The notes under the pieces were generated by a model that worked only from the letters and a program-made list of their open reading frames with translations, had not been told where the DNA came from and searched no databases. From the NCBI GenBank assembly GCA_965153455.1, contig OZ234495.1, positions 15,124,875-15,188,874 on the forward strand: a stretch of DNA of 64,000 bases, in the 5' to 3' direction. Each line of letters opens with the position of its first letter. The stretch's first letter is position 1. Shown here piece after piece: positions 1 to 12,381 of this stretch. A program made the position numbers and the translations under genes. Source of the stretch: Sphagnum compactum. Its lineage: Eukaryota; Bryophyta; Sphagnopsida; Sphagnales.

Positions 1-3000
1 AACATCAAAGGAAACATGGGATTGTCTATTAAAGGTCTATGAGACTAGAGGTTTGGCGAATAAGTATTTTTTAAGACATCAATTCTTTGCATACAAAATT
101 AGTCCTATAGACAACGTGTTGGATCATGTTAACAAAATAAAGTTTATGTCTCAACACCTTGAAGCTATGGGGGAGAAGCTTGAAAATAGTGATGTTGTAA
201 TGGCCTTGTTGTGTAATTACAACAATTTGATAGTAGCATAAAAATCACAAGTAGATGTTGACCTTAACATTGAATTCATAATAACAAGACTTCTCCATGA
301 AGAGTTAAAGAGGAAGGATGTTGAAGGATCAAATGAAAGAAGGTCAGTTTTGCTTGTACACACATCCAAAATTATGTCTAGCAATTCAACCATTGATCAA
401 AAGCTAACTATCAAGAGAGACCAAAAGAAAATTGTGCAACTACTGCAAGAAACCTGGACATTGGGCATGAAATTGCAAGAAGAAAACAATCGACTTACAT
501 CAGAAAGGATAAGCCAAAGAAATGGTTTTTGTTGCGAAACAAACATTTTTGGCCACAACAAATGTTTTAGTGAATGAAACATGGTACATTGATTTAGGAG
601 TATTGCAATAGATCACGTTTTAGAAAAACATTTTTTCTAATTATGAGCACATTGTTAAAAGATCTATATACATGGGCAACAATTTTGTCTAGGAGGCCAT
701 TAAAAAGGGAAGTGTTTGTTTAACCATGAGAGGCAAAGAATGTGAAGTTAAAGGTGTTTTGCAAGAAGTTCTCCATGTTCCTGGTCTTATTAACAACCTC
801 TTCTCAGTTAAAAAGGCTACAATTCAAGGTCTAAAAGTAAATTTGACAAGAATAATGCAACATAAAAAATAATGATGAAAAAATTCTTGCAAAAGTAGTA
901 AAGGAAAACAAGATATATATATTGTTATGTTCGCATGTATCGACTCATGACAATGTTCAAATAGCTCAAAAAAAAAGAACTTGAAAGTTTGGCATGAAAG
1001 ATTTGGCCATCTAGAAAAGCAATATTTAAAGTTCCTTGTAAAAGAATTTAATCAATGGCATGGATGCTAGGACAAATCATCAACTTGATTTTTGTGTAGG
1101 TTGTGCTAATGGCAGGCAATGCAAGAATCCTTTCCAAAAAGGAGACCCAAAAAAAAGTTCAAAACTCTTCTAGAATTGGTGCACACATACTTATGTGGCT
1201 TGATGAAAATGACCTTAGTGGGAGGAGCTCGGTTCTTCACGACTTTCACAGATGACAACATAGGATGGTGTGGGCCCACTTTCTAAAACAAAAATCAAAA
1301 GCTTTGGTAGCATTCAAGGAATTCCAAGCTATGGTGGAAACTAGCTCAAGGAAAAAGATCAAGTCCATCCAAAGTGATAATGGCGGTGAGTTCATTTTTA
1401 AAACTTTCAAGGGTCGTTGCAAAACAAAAGGCATTCAACAACAATTCACTCCACCATATAGCCCACAATCCAATGATGTTGTTGAAAGGCTCAATTGAAC
1501 TTTGGTTGAAATGGTTAGGTGCATACTTCATACCAAAAACGTAACCCATAGCTTGTGGGTAGAAGTAGCGGCGATGACTACCTACTTGAAAAATAAGAGT
1601 CTTAAAAGTTATTTGGAAAACAAATCTCCATTAGAAGTTTAGAACGGAAAAAAAACCAAATGTTGAACACCTCAAGGTTTTTGGCAGTGATGTTTTTGTC
1701 CATAAACCAAAGGAGTAAAAGTCAAAGCTAAATAGCAAAAGCACTCTAGGTCTTTTGGTGGGCTATGTAAGCAAGTCTTATAGAGTGTGGATCCCATTTG
1801 AAAGATGGTTGTGCATTAGTAGAAATGTCTTAGTGGTTGAAAACTCACCACAATTTTAAGCCACAAATCCCACAAATGGAATTCATGGTGATGAAGATTA
1901 ACAAAACAACAAGGATTTATAATTCGAAGTTGTTAATGAAAATCATGTTATTAAAGAGACGAAACCACACAAGTTCTTCAAAGACCAATTAGGGAACGGA
2001 GACCTTCAAAAAAATTAGAAGATTTTCTTACCATAATTGAATTCACAAATATCGTAAGTACTTTGGAGGATCCAAAAACTCTTGTTGAAGCTCTAGCCAG
2101 AGATGATGCACAAAATTGAATTTTTTGAAGGAGAACAACACATGGGTGTTAAAAAGAATAACACATGTTCTTTAAATTATCGAAGGATCGCAAACCCATT
2201 GGCTACAAGTGGGTATTCCAAATTAAAAGGAACGCTCAAAGACAAGTTGTCCGCCACAAGGCGAAAATCATGGCTAAAGGTTATGCAACAAAAACATGGC
2301 ATAAATTTTAGTGATACGTCTGGTCCAATGGTGAAATTCACCTCCATTAAAGTGTTGTTAACCATAGCTGCAATGAAAGACTTGGAAATATATCAGGTTG
2401 ATTCCAAAAATGCATTCCTAAATGGAGATCTAGATGAAACCATTTTCACGAAACAACTTCATGGATAGGTTTTCAAAGAGAAAAGGAATTTGTTTGCAAA
2501 TTGCAAAAATCTATGTGGGCTAAAGTAGAGTTCAAGAACTTGGTACTAAAAGCTAAATAGTTTCCTTGCAAAAAATAATTTTACTAGGTCGGAGTCCAAC
2601 CATAGTGTTTACATCAACACACATGAAGGTATAATCATCACTATGTATTTTGATGATCTTTTCATTTTCGCACAAGATGTAAAGATTTTTCATTGGTTGA
2701 GAAACATTCTTTGTAGTAGATTCTCAATGACAGACTTAGAAGTGAAGTTCATTTTGGGACTTCAAGTAACTAGGGATGGATCCCAAAGAAGTATTATGTT
2801 GGTTAGCCTAGTTATATTGTAGGAGTTTTAACCAAGTTTGAGATGGATGCATGCAAACCCAACACTACACCTCTAGATCTGGGTGCTAGACGTTCAAATA
2901 GTCAAACTCCAAGTTCAATAAAAGAAGAATGTGAAATGGCTAGCGTTCCATACAAGAGGGCTATAGGTAATGTCATGTACTACATGGTCAACACAAGACC

Positions 3001-3649
3001 AAACATATTTGCAATTGTTGGAATTGTTGTTTAGTTCTTCAATAATCTTGGACTATCACATTAGCAAGTTGTCAAACAACTACTAAGATACTTGCAAGGT
3101 ACTCAAAACCTTACATTATGATATTCACCAAATTCCTTTGAAAAGAACATTAACATAGAGTTGCAGATTTTGTGACTCTAACTAGGGAGGTGACGTAGAC
3201 ACTAAACGATCAACAAGTGACCATGTGTTTCTTTTTGGTGGAGTAGTTGTTTCTTGGGCAAGCAAGAAGCAAGCTACATTAACTCTTTTTTATATAGACG
3301 TAAAGTACATGGCTTGTACTCAAACAACTAAAGAGGCTCTTTGGCTTAGAATATTCATAGGAAAGGTTGGATTCAAATAAGAAAAACCAACCTTGATAGT
3401 TTTTGACAATCGAGAAAGTTTGGACTTGTTAAAAAAATTAGTGCACCATTCTCACACAAAACATATAGACATACAATTCCATTTTGTCAAGAAACACATC
3501 TCCTCCAACAAGGTTGAGTATCAATATCTTGCAACAAAGGAAATGACTATCGATTTATGAAAGGAGTTTGTAGAAATAAGTTAAAAACTTGCAGGAGCAA
3601 GTTAGGATTAATACACCTTAAACACAAGCTTGCCATCATTGAGTGGGAG
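1..3649 (+). pseudogene. Decayed Ty1/copia retrotransposon gag-pol (5' end outside window)
   Basis: Pieces of a copia polyprotein occur in the correct order on the + strand, broken by many stops and frameshifts. Seen: a gag-like stretch (53-330); a CCHC zinc knuckle at 435-476, interrupted by an in-frame TGA at 468-470; a protease-like remnant near 570-610 (WYID where the family has WYLDSGA); a GAG-pre-integrase motif WHERFGHLEK near 990; integrase core with SDNGGEF and PPYSPQSNDVVERLN (about 1265-1498); reverse transcriptase with VDSKNAFLNGDLDE (about 2395-2440) and YFDD near 2646; and an RNase H end with RSTSDHVF...SWASKKQ near 3205-3275. In Ty1/copia the order gag-PR-IN-RT-RH is diagnostic, because integrase precedes RT. 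No part is open over more than about 120 codons, so it cannot encode a working polyprotein. The window cuts off its 5' end. Confidence 0.92.
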
Positions 3650-3950
3650 TGTTAAGATTACAATGAGTTGTCAAGTTTATCTACAATTGGTTGATTTATG
3701 TGGTGTTAGTTGATTTTTTTAAAGGCTTCATGATATTCATTGTTATCTTTATTATTTTACTACATGACTTCTCCTTGATTTTTCTGGGTGTATTAATTGA
3801 TTGATTTGTATATAATGCATGCTAAAGACAATAAAATTATCCTTTTCTTTGATGTCAATGTACAGTGCCAAACAAAGCACAAGTATGTGTTTAGTAGTGA
3901 ATTGCATATTCGATAATAGACTTGATCAGCAAATCCTAATCCATTTCCAT
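3638..3950 (+). repeat. Polypurine tract and start of the copia 3' LTR
   Basis: After the last pol remnant there is a purine-rich GAGTGGGAGTG at 3641-3651, the usual position and form of a copia polypurine tract. The following TGTTAAGATTAC (from 3650) would be the start of the 3' LTR, since plant LTRs begin TG. The far end of the LTR is not identifiable because the 5' LTR lies outside the window; 3950 is an arbitrary limit. Confidence 0.55.
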
Positions 3951-5132
3951 TTCTTTATGATCTTTGCTTTACTACAATTCTTTGCATGTTAGATGGAATC
4001 TTCTATAAGTCAATAATCATGAGTGTAGCGGAGAAATCATGGTGACTTAATTTTTTCAAGACACACATTGATGTTACAACCAAAACATCTCTCTCAAATG
4101 CAACTAATATGCAATCCAATAATCTAAGTATTCATAAAGACATAAAAAACACTTAGCCCTTTCCAAAGTTTAAAGAATGTCCCCATCCAAACTGCAACCT
4201 CTTTAAATCACCTCTTCCACCATCACCAAAAACTTTTCACCAACCACCACAACCAATCTTCCATATTTGCCATCAAGAGCAAACTTCCACATAAGATAAT
4301 AACCACAACCCAAACCACACATACATGGTTGACAATAGACCAAACGCCCACATTTTGCCTTCTATTGTTGTCCAACACTTGCACGACATAAAACATAACA
4401 AAACAAAGTCTTATTCCATAGATGGAAACACTACCCCTTCTTAACATACCTCTTAATCATGTTCACACATCATGATCCAAAAGCGACCTATTGAAAGCTA
4501 GATTATTTTCCACTACTCTTTGCACTTTCATCCAATACATCATTTTAGGTTACAATGGCACTCTTTATTTCCATTTTTTTGTAATTTTAGCCATGGCTAT
4601 GAGAACCTCTACCACTCACTTAACAAGCTACAAAATATTGCTATATGGTCTCTACAACAAACATGATAGTCTTTCTCAATGAACCACAACTAGAACAAGA
4701 AGTTGAGTATGCTTTGTTGAGTTTTTGGTAAGTGTACACACAAAACCATGTTTGCTTTCATGCGTGTGTTGCAAAGAAATTAATGGGAAGTCATCTCTTT
4801 CTCCAAGTTTTGGTGATATCTTAGAACTTTAGATCTTCTTCATTACAAGGGCTTGTCAAAGAAGGTTATAATCTTTCCTAATCAAAGTAAAAAGTTATAT
4901 ACTTATAGATGATCTAGCAAGGTGTAATCAGGGTTTTTTTCTCCAATTTTGTGACACTCAAAAAGTTAGTGTTTTTTTCCAAATTTTGCAAAATTAAGTG
5001 AATTAATAGTTGAAAAAGAAAAAAATCCAAAAATTCCCAACTTTTTGGTGAAAAAGGTGACGAATCTTATAGAAAAAAACTAAGTGCAATGTTATGGTGT
5101 TTGTGGTCAATCTTGATGCTTCATCACCTTGC
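3951..5132. other. AT-rich intergenic DNA, no gene seen
   Basis: Only short ORFs without recognisable motifs, and runs of A and T. It may include more of the copia LTR. Its right edge is the insertion site of the gypsy element. Confidence 0.5.
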
Positions 5133-5137
5133 AACTG

Positions 5138-6088
5138 TGTCGCGCTCCCAAGTTCCGGGTAGACCCACTTGAGGGTCTAAGTAGGTGGCAATGCGGAAGG
5201 AGTTGGAACTTGGAGCATGATCCCGACTTCCAGCACTAGAGGGGGGGTAAGTGGGGCGTGCTAGAAGTCCCGGGAAAGACTAGGAAGAGTTGACAAGCTT
5301 TACTCACTCACACGGGCCTGCATGAAACCACACAAAGTGGTTAGAACTCATTCTGGGTCCTTTTGGTGTTGGGACAGCCACGGGTGAACTCGGACTCACT
5401 TTGACACACCACACCCCGGGCTCGGGAGTAAGCCACCACCTTACTCCCTATAGTATACTCTGTGACTCGTCGCGGGGGTGGCATCCAAATGGCCATTTTG
5501 TCCCGGGACTCCCGGGACTCCCGCGTGGGAGTCCCGAAATCGCGCATTTTCGAGACTCCTGCGACTTTGAAGCTTCATAACTATCGGAGCAGACCTCCGA
5601 TCGACTCGCCGTCTGAAGCAAAGTTGTAGGTCTCGTCGAGACCTTTCCAACGGTATGTCGCGCGTTTTCTGCAGCCAAGTATTTCGGGTCGATTCCCGAC
5701 TTTTAGTGGTCGGGAGTCAAAACTGGCGGACTCCCGGGAGTTCGACTCCCGGGCCTTCTTTTGGCCATAACTTGTGTTTCAAATGTCCAAATGAGCAATG
5801 CGAGCCCATTTTAGACATCTACACTTCAAGAGCTTTTCATTGATATAAAGAACGCAACAAGCCATTGAGTTTTGACCCCTCAAAACGCTCTCTGAAGTTT
5901 TGGGAGTCCTTTTGGGACTCCACTCTCACCAACTCCCAACATGGGAGTTCACTTGGGAGTGTGAGGGTTCACTCCCTCACACTCTTCGCACTCCCGGGAG
6001 CATGTGATATGACTCCCGGGTCTACTTATAGGCCCGCACACTTGCGACCCCCTTGCCTTGGTCGCGAGCCAAGGCTAGGGTTGCGACA
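5138..6088 (-). repeat. 3' LTR of the gypsy element (left copy)
   Basis: 951 bp, bounded by TGTCGC and GCGACA, so the tips form a short inverted repeat. It aligns with the right copy at a constant offset of 6288 bp. I see two mismatches: 5142 (G versus A at 11430) and 5252 (T versus A at 11540). It contains repeated CTCCCGGGAG palindromes. Short ORFs inside it occur identically in both LTRs and have no known domains; I do not call them genes. Confidence 0.98.
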
Positions 6089-6100
6089 CTCTCCCCCACT
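6089..6100 (-). promoter_or_regulatory. Polypurine tract
   Basis: On the - strand this reads AGTGGGGGAGAG directly before the TGTCGC of the 3' LTR. This is the position and composition of the primer for plus-strand DNA synthesis in LTR retroelements. Confidence 0.9.
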
Positions 6101-6884
6101 AGAAGAAGAGGTCAATGTCCTCATTGACACTTAGAATTTATTTCTTCAATGCAATTGCTTTTCTTTGGATCCTTGGCCATCAAATGCCGACTCCTTGCGG
6201 CTTGGACCTTGTCTCAAGCTAACTTAGGCGTCCCCAAGCTTCCAACACTCTCTTGACAAGTCCAAGAGGGTCTTATAAAAAACCCTCTTCCAATGCTTCG
6301 TCAAAAGACCTAAACTAGCCTAATTGACGAAGCCCTCATTTGGGAAGCACCTTCCATCCTTCCCCTCATGAGGAACTCAAGTCAAGTCTAATCTTGACCT
6401 AAGCTACTTGACATGACTCCTTTCCCAATCTCGCACCTCGGTCACAACAACCAAGCCTTAACAAAAAGGTATGCCTATCAAGGTACGAGAAGCAACGTTT
6501 AGGCTTTGCAAAGGCCTAAGTCCCAAGCTACGCGATTATAGTACGCGAACGGGGTCATGACTTCCCGCGTTGGCCGCCACTACCAACCAACCCTTCGGGA
6601 TGCACTTTGGGCATGTGCACGTCCCCGCAAGCTCACCTTGCTTGCCTCCTCTTTTGGGACCAAGATTTCTCTTAGCCCCCAAGTAAGAGTCCGATTTTGA
6701 TTTGGGCTTACGCAAGAGAGTTCCATTTGTCCATGCCATTTGACAACCCCTTTTCTATCATACTCACTTATGTTTGTGATGCAATCTTTTGGAAGTTTTA
6801 AAATTTAGCCTTTATTTCACTTGCAACTTGATGTGGTACATTTGTGTAACTTTCCGCCCCACTAAAAGAAAGGTGATGTCCTCA
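6101..6884 (-). other. 3' untranslated part of the gypsy element
   Basis: About 780 bp between the gag-pol stop codon and the polypurine tract. No further ORF with recognisable domains (for example an env-like or antisense gene) is seen. Confidence 0.7.
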
Positions 6885-9800
6885 TCATGCTCTATGTTTC
6901 CTTTGCCTCTTTGCCGGTCTATTGTGGAATTCTTCTATGGCTTCTTGGGCATGTTCCATATCGGACTCATTCACCCAAGATGCCTCTATGGGATGGTAAC
7001 CTTTCCACTTGACCAAGTACTCCCGCTCTCGCCCCCTTAATTGCCTTGACTTGAGCACGGCCTCCACTTCAAACTCGGGTTCATTGTGAACCAAGTCCGG
7101 AGGGGGCCTTGAGTTGTGCTCTCGATCGGGCCTTGAGGCATCACGGGCGACCGGCTTCAAAAGCGAAACATGAAATATGGGATGAACCTTAAGATTTTCC
7201 GGTAGTTCTAATTTGTAAGTGTCGGGAAATTTCTTTTCCAACACTTTGAATGGACCCGCATATGGGCCCAAGAACTTATGGCTCAATCCTTCGGGCAACC
7301 GGAAGTTCTTGATGTTCAACCATACTTCATCCCCTTCTTCAAAATTCACCTCTCGACGGGACTTGTCCGCAAAACTCTTGTACCTTTTATGCGCCTTCTC
7401 AAGATTGGCCTTGGCCATCTCCCACAAGCGCCGCCTTTCTTCATCAAGTTGTGTGACCATGGGCACTTGCTCACTTGTATCACTTGGGGGTTGCCCAACC
7501 CAAGTTGTGGGCACAATTGGTGACTTGCCCGTCACCATTTGAAATGGGGTGGCCCCCGTTGCCGAATGCTCCGAATTGTTGTAACAAAATTCGGCCAACT
7601 CCAAATGGTCCACCCAATCTTGTTGATCCGCTGCCACATAATTCCTTAGGAATTGTTGGATCACCAAGTTCACCCTCTCGGTTTGTCCATCCGTTTGGGG
7701 CCGAAAGGAAGTGTTCATCTTGAGCTCGGACCCCATGCGCTTCCACAAGGCTCTCCAAAACTTGCTTGTGAACTTGGGGTCTCGGTCCGACACAATGTCC
7801 TTTGGGAGGCCATGATGCTTGAACACGTGGGTGAAGAACAACCTTCCCGTCTCTTGGGTCGTGGCACTATCCTTGGTAGGAATGAAATGTGCCATCTTGC
7901 TAAACCGATCCACCACCACCATGATCGCATCAAACCCCTTTGATGGTGGCAAACTCACCATGAAATCCATGGAGACACTTTCCCACGGCCCTTCCGGAAT
8001 GGGTAATGGTCGCAACAATCCCACTTGCTTTTTATTGAGTGCCCGGTTTTGTTGGCAAGTCAAGCAAGTCTTCACGTATTCCTCCGCATCTTCCTTCAAG
8101 TTGGGCCAATAATAGGACTTCTTGAGGAATGTGGTGGTGCGCTTGGCACCACCGTGACCCGCAAGGGGCCCATCATGGCATTCCTTCAAAAGCACATCTC
8201 TTAGCCTCCCTTTTGGAACATAGAGCCGACTTTGCTTATACCACAAAAGTCCATCTCGCAAGTGGAAGTGGGACTTGATCCCCTTTTGAATGTCTTGCTT
8301 CCTTTCCTTGGCAAATTCGTCCCGGCGGCTCCCAAGTCGAACATCCTTTTGGAACTTTGTTTCCCCCACATACACCACTTTGAGTTGGTGTTTCCGACTC
8401 AATGCATCCGGCACCACATTTTCCTTCTCGGGCTTATGCCGAATGTCCACATTGAACAAAGCCAATGTGTCTTGCCATCTCACTTGCTTTGATGACAACT
8501 TTGGTTGAGTTGCAAAATACTTCAAGGTGACATTGTCGGTCCACACAACCACGTCCTTGGAGCCTATGTAATGGCCCCAAGTCTTGAGACAATGGATGAC
8601 GGCCCACATTTCCTTCTCATGGGTTGGCCACCTTCGCTCCGTCTCACTTAGCTTCTTGCTTTCAAAGGCCACCGGCCTTCCATCTTGCGCTAGGACTCTT
8701 CCTATGGCAAAGTCGGACGCATCGGAATGGATCTCAAAGTCCTTGTCAAAATCCGGCAACTTCAACACGGGCGCCTTCACCAAAATGCCCTTCAAGGTTT
8801 CAAAGGCCTCATTGCATGCCTCTTCCCATTCATAAGTTCCGGATGACTTCTTCAAAAGGTTTGTCAAAGGTGCGGCTATCTTTGCAAAGTTCTTGATGAA
8901 CTTGCGATAATAGGATGCCAATCCTAAAAAGGACCTTAAGGCGGGAACCGACCTAGGCGGTTCCCAATCCAAGATTGCCTTCACCTTATGGTCATCCATT
9001 TTCAAACCTTCTTGGGTGATCCTATGCCCCAGGAAGTCCACCTCCGAGACTCCAAACTCGCACTTCTCAAACTTGGCATACAACTTGTTTTCTCTCAACC
9101 TTTGGAACACCTTTCGAAGGTGTTCCGCATGCTCCTCCATGGAGTTGCTATAAACCAAAATGTCATCTATGTAGACGACCACAAAGTCATCCAACCACTC
9201 TCGGAAAATGTCATTCATGAGGGTGCAAAATGTGGCGGGTGCGTTGGTGAGCCCAAAAGGCATCACCAAGAACTCGTAGGAACCATACCTCGTGCGGCAA
9301 GCAGTTTTCTCTTCATCTCCTTGTGCAATTCGAATTTGGTAATACCCGGAACGTAGGTCAATCCTACTAAACACTTTGGCTCCCGAAAGCCGATCAAACA
9401 AGTCATCAATCCGAGGCAATGGATACTGATTTTTCACCGTCACCTTGTTGAGGGCTCTATAATCTACGCACATCCTCAAAGTCCCGTCCTTCTTGTGGAC
9501 AAAAAGGACGGGCGCCCCATATGGTGACTTGCTAGGCTTGATGTATCCCTTCGCGAGGAGTTCTTCGAGTTGAACCTTGAGCTCTTTTAACTCCTCATGA
9601 CTCATTCGATACGGGGCCTTGGCGGGAGGTGCCGCTCCCGGGACCACCTCAATGGCATGGTCCACTTGTCTTCTTGGGGGCAACTCATCGGGCAACTCTT
9701 CGGGCATCACATCCGGGAATTCTTCTAACACTTGTTTGATGCACTCGTGGGGGCTCACCACCTTGGTGGCCTCCTTTGGTTCAAACTCATCCAACACCCG

Positions 9801-11375
9801 CATCACACATAACATGCCATAGCCTCCCCCACATTCTTTTTCCAAGTTCTTTCCCAACATCAAGTGGATGGTGGTCCCACCCACACTAGGCACTTCATGT
9901 GCCTTCACCCGCACAATCCCACTCTTGGATGGGATCCTAACTAGCCTATTGTGCCCTTCTATGAGCACATTGTTTTGTGTGATGAATTCCATTCCCAAAA
10001 TGCAATCCATTCCCCCTAAGGTGGAGACTAACAAATCCACCTTGCCTCTCCAATTCCCTAATTGGAGCGACACATCTCTTGCTTGCAACTTGGTGGGATG
10101 GGGAATCCCATCCGCAAAGTGCACCTCTATGGGTGCCTTGAGCTCCTCCAACCGGAGCTCCATTCTTTGGGCACTTTCTTGGGTTATGAAGTTGTGGGAA
10201 GCGCCTGTGTCCAAAAGACATAAAACTTCCCGCTTAGAAACTTTCCCTTTTAAGAAAATAAGGCGGTTACATTCACCTTGGACTAGACTAGCGGAAAGGG
10301 CACTTACCTTAGGAGCCCCATTCCCCGATTTGGGTTTAGGGCAATCCTTGGAGTAATGCCCCCCTTCATTACAATTGAAGCATACTCCCTTGGGTTTCCC
10401 ACTAGCATCTCCCTTGGGTTGGCTCACTTTGAAAGGAGCCCCCTTCTTGATAACATTTCCCTTGGGTTTAAAACCCGAGCCTTGGAATTGTTTAGGCTTT
10501 TCCCCTTTTGAGGTGTCTAGGCCTCGGTTCCATTCCCCTTCATGGCGTGCCTTCTTATGAAGGAACTTGTTATCCCTTTTGAATCCGGACTTCTCACCAC
10601 GCCCAACATCCGAAAAGCCTTCCACTTTCATGATGGCTTCGATTAGTGAGGCGGGCCAATTCTCCTCAAGTTTGCGTTTGGCCCAAGTGGGAAGTCCCAT
10701 CACAAAGTGGCACACTCGGTCTAACTCATGCATATGCCGAATCTCAAGCATGAGTTCGGAGTAAGCCCTCACATATTGGCGCAAGTTGTCATTGCTCCCA
10801 TTCTCAAGGTCACGAAGTTTGCATCTTGAAATGTAGTCGGAATTCTTGGGAATGAATTCCAATTCAATACGTTCCTTGAAGAATTCCCATGTGTAGCCAT
10901 GGGTCTTCCCTTCTTCTTGCCTCACCGTCCTCCACCATGTGGAGGCATAGCCCTTCAAATAGGATTGGGCAAGTTCCACGGCCGAATGCTGACCAACCTT
11001 GGCGGCATGAAGGTAGTCCTCCATTTCCGCAAGCCAAGCATCCACAACCTTCCGATCCCGGGCCCCATCAAAGTTCCCGGGCCTAGCGGGCTTGAATCCC
11101 ACACTTTTGGATGAACCTCCCTTGAGGGCCGCAACCAATTCACTAAAATCGGGCCTATTCATTTTGAGTAGGACCTCCAATTGTTCCGGGGTGAAGAGGA
11201 CTCCATTTGGTTGTTCCTCTACATTTTCATGCTCCTCAAGGCTAACACGGTCTTCTTTATCTTCGGAATGGTTTTGTTCCTCCTCCCTCATAGGTTCGGG
11301 AAGAACATCTAGGTCTTGGGTGGTTTCTTCCACCACGGTCTCTTGGACGAGCTTGCGGGTCTTCTTTGGTGCCAT
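6885..11375 (-). CDS. Gag-Pol polyprotein of Ty3/gypsy chromovirus, intact
   Basis: One open frame of 1496 codons. The chosen start (ATG at 11375-11373, MAPKKTRK) lies just after the primer site; the frame stays open upstream into the LTR, but that part reads through the primer site and is unlikely to be translated. Approximate domains: Gag 105-260; zinc knuckle [14 protein letters not shown] at 332-345; aspartic protease DTGAS at 389-393; reverse transcriptase about 605-785 with YIDD at 735-738; RNase H about 880-990; integrase HHCC zinc domain about 1067-1107 and catalytic D1137, D1197 and E1233, with the D-35-E spacing of the family; GPY/F module LGPYAGPF near 1369-1376; chromodomain about 1433-1487 with YLVKWKGY. 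It encodes all functions for reverse transcription and integration; chromodomains direct integration to marked chromatin. No stop or frameshift is present, so it is potentially active. RNase H has GRVLAQDG where GAVL is more usual. Confidence 0.97.
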   Translation of the reverse strand: MAPKKTRKLVQETVVEETTQDLDVLPEPMREEEQNHSEDKEDRVSLEEHENVEEQPNGVLFTPEQLEVLLKMNRPDFSELVAALKGGSSKSVGFKPARPGNFDGARDRKVVDAWLAEMEDYLHAAKVGQHSAVELAQSYLKGYASTWWRTVRQEEGKTHGYTWEFFKERIELEFIPKNSDYISRCKLRDLENGSNDNLRQYVRAYSELMLEIRHMHELDRVCHFVMGLPTWAKRKLEENWPASLIEAIMKVEGFSDVGRGEKSGFKRDNKFLHKKARHEGEWNRGLDTSKGEKPKQFQGSGFKPKGNVIKKGAPFKVSQPKGDASGKPKGVCFNCNEGGHYSKDCPKPKSGNGAPKVSALSASLVQGECNRLIFLKGKVSKREVLCLLDTGASHNFITQESAQRMELRLEELKAPIEVHFADGIPHPTKLQARDVSLQLGNWRGKVDLLVSTLGGMDCILGMEFITQNNVLIEGHNRLVRIPSKSGIVRVKAHEVPSVGGTTIHLMLGKNLEKECGGGYGMLCVMRVLDEFEPKEATKVVSPHECIKQVLEEFPDVMPEELPDELPPRRQVDHAIEVVPGAAPPAKAPYRMSHEELKELKVQLEELLAKGYIKPSKSPYGAPVLFVHKKDGTLRMCVDYRALNKVTVKNQYPLPRIDDLFDRLSGAKVFSRIDLRSGYYQIRIAQGDEEKTACRTRYGSYEFLVMPFGLTNAPATFCTLMNDIFREWLDDFVVVYIDDILVYSNSMEEHAEHLRKVFQRLRENKLYAKFEKCEFGVSEVDFLGHRITQEGLKMDDHKVKAILDWEPPRSVPALRSFLGLASYYRKFIKNFAKIAAPLTNLLKKSSGTYEWEEACNEAFETLKGILVKAPVLKLPDFDKDFEIHSDASDFAIGRVLAQDGRPVAFESKKLSETERRWPTHEKEMWAVIHCLKTWGHYIGSKDVVVWTDNVTLKYFATQPKLSSKQVRWQDTLALFNVDIRHKPEKENVVPDALSRKHQLKVVYVGETKFQKDVRLGSRRDEFAKERKQDIQKGIKSHFHLRDGLLWYKQSRLYVPKGRLRDVLLKECHDGPLAGHGGAKRTTTFLKKSYYWPNLKEDAEEYVKTCLTCQQNRALNKKQVGLLRPLPIPEGPWESVSMDFMVSLPPSKGFDAIMVVVDRFSKMAHFIPTKDSATTQETGRLFFTHVFKHHGLPKDIVSDRDPKFTSKFWRALWKRMGSELKMNTSFRPQTDGQTERVNLVIQQFLRNYVAADQQDWVDHLELAEFCYNNSEHSATGATPFQMVTGKSPIVPTTWVGQPPSDTSEQVPMVTQLDEERRRLWEMAKANLEKAHKRYKSFADKSRREVNFEEGDEVWLNIKNFRLPEGLSHKFLGPYAGPFKVLEKKFPDTYKLELPENLKVHPIFHVSLLKPVARDASRPDREHNSRPPPDLVHNEPEFEVEAVLKSRQLRGREREYLVKWKGYHPIEASWVNESDMEHAQEAIEEFHNRPAKRQRKHRA

Positions 11376-11411
11376 CGGGACTCTCCAAGAAGTGGATCGA
11401 GCTCTCCCCGA

Positions 11412-11423
11412 GCTCTGATACCA
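11412..11423 (-). promoter_or_regulatory. Primer binding site for initiator tRNA-Met
   Basis: On the - strand it reads TGGTATCAGAGC, complementary to the 3' end of plant initiator methionine tRNA, and begins 2 bp after the 5' LTR ends. This is the commonest primer site in plant LTR retrotransposons. Confidence 0.95.
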
Positions 11424-11425
11424 AA

Positions 11426-12376
11426 TGTCACGCTCCCAAGTTCCGGGTAGACCCACTTGAGGGTCTAAGTAGGTGGCAATGCGGAAGGAGTTGGAACTTG
11501 GAGCATGATCCCGACTTCCAGCACTAGAGGGGGGGTAAGAGGGGCGTGCTAGAAGTCCCGGGAAAGACTAGGAAGAGTTGACAAGCTTTACTCACTCACA
11601 CGGGCCTGCATGAAACCACACAAAGTGGTTAGAACTCATTCTGGGTCCTTTTGGTGTTGGGACAGCCACGGGTGAACTCGGACTCACTTTGACACACCAC
11701 ACCCCGGGCTCGGGAGTAAGCCACCACCTTACTCCCTATAGTATACTCTGTGACTCGTCGCGGGGGTGGCATCCAAATGGCCATTTTGTCCCGGGACTCC
11801 CGGGACTCCCGCGTGGGAGTCCCGAAATCGCGCATTTTCGAGACTCCTGCGACTTTGAAGCTTCATAACTATCGGAGCAGACCTCCGATCGACTCGCCGT
11901 CTGAAGCAAAGTTGTAGGTCTCGTCGAGACCTTTCCAACGGTATGTCGCGCGTTTTCTGCAGCCAAGTATTTCGGGTCGATTCCCGACTTTTAGTGGTCG
12001 GGAGTCAAAACTGGCGGACTCCCGGGAGTTCGACTCCCGGGCCTTCTTTTGGCCATAACTTGTGTTTCAAATGTCCAAATGAGCAATGCGAGCCCATTTT
12101 AGACATCTACACTTCAAGAGCTTTTCATTGATATAAAGAACGCAACAAGCCATTGAGTTTTGACCCCTCAAAACGCTCTCTGAAGTTTTGGGAGTCCTTT
12201 TGGGACTCCACTCTCACCAACTCCCAACATGGGAGTTCACTTGGGAGTGTGAGGGTTCACTCCCTCACACTCTTCGCACTCCCGGGAGCATGTGATATGA
12301 CTCCCGGGTCTACTTATAGGCCCGCACACTTGCGACCCCCTTGCCTTGGTCGCGAGCCAAGGCTAGGGTTGCGACA
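11426..12376 (-). repeat. 5' LTR of the gypsy element (right copy)
   Basis: 951 bp; begins TGTCAC and ends GCGACA on the + strand. It is the promoter-bearing LTR for the - strand gag-pol frame. It matches the left LTR except at the two positions given there. The A at 11430 breaks the otherwise perfect TGTCGC/GCGACA terminal inverted repeat. Confidence 0.98.
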
Positions 12377-12381
12377 AACTG

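Larger units (their letters stand above)
5138..12376 (-). mobile_element. Complete Ty3/gypsy chromovirus LTR retrotransposon
   Basis: A 7239-bp element with every structural part in place, transcribed from the - strand. Two 951-bp LTRs (5138-6088 and 11426-12376) begin TGTCGC or TGTCAC and end GCGACA. The element is flanked by the direct repeat AACTG at 5133-5137 and 12377-12381, the expected 5-bp target duplication. The primer binding site lies 2 bp inside the 5' LTR (right-hand copy), and a polypurine tract abuts the 3' LTR (left-hand copy). Between them is one uninterrupted gag-pol frame with integrase after RT/RNase H (gypsy order) and a C-terminal chromodomain, which marks the chromovirus lineage. 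Intact coding, a perfect target duplication and nearly identical LTRs all indicate recent insertion. I did not assign a subclade (Tekay, Reina, Galadriel or a seedless-plant lineage). Confidence 0.98.

Noticed and set aside
7219-11418. Many + strand ORFs of 60-160 codons opposite the gypsy gag-pol gene
   Set aside because: They are antisense shadows of the intact - strand frame, with no domains of their own.
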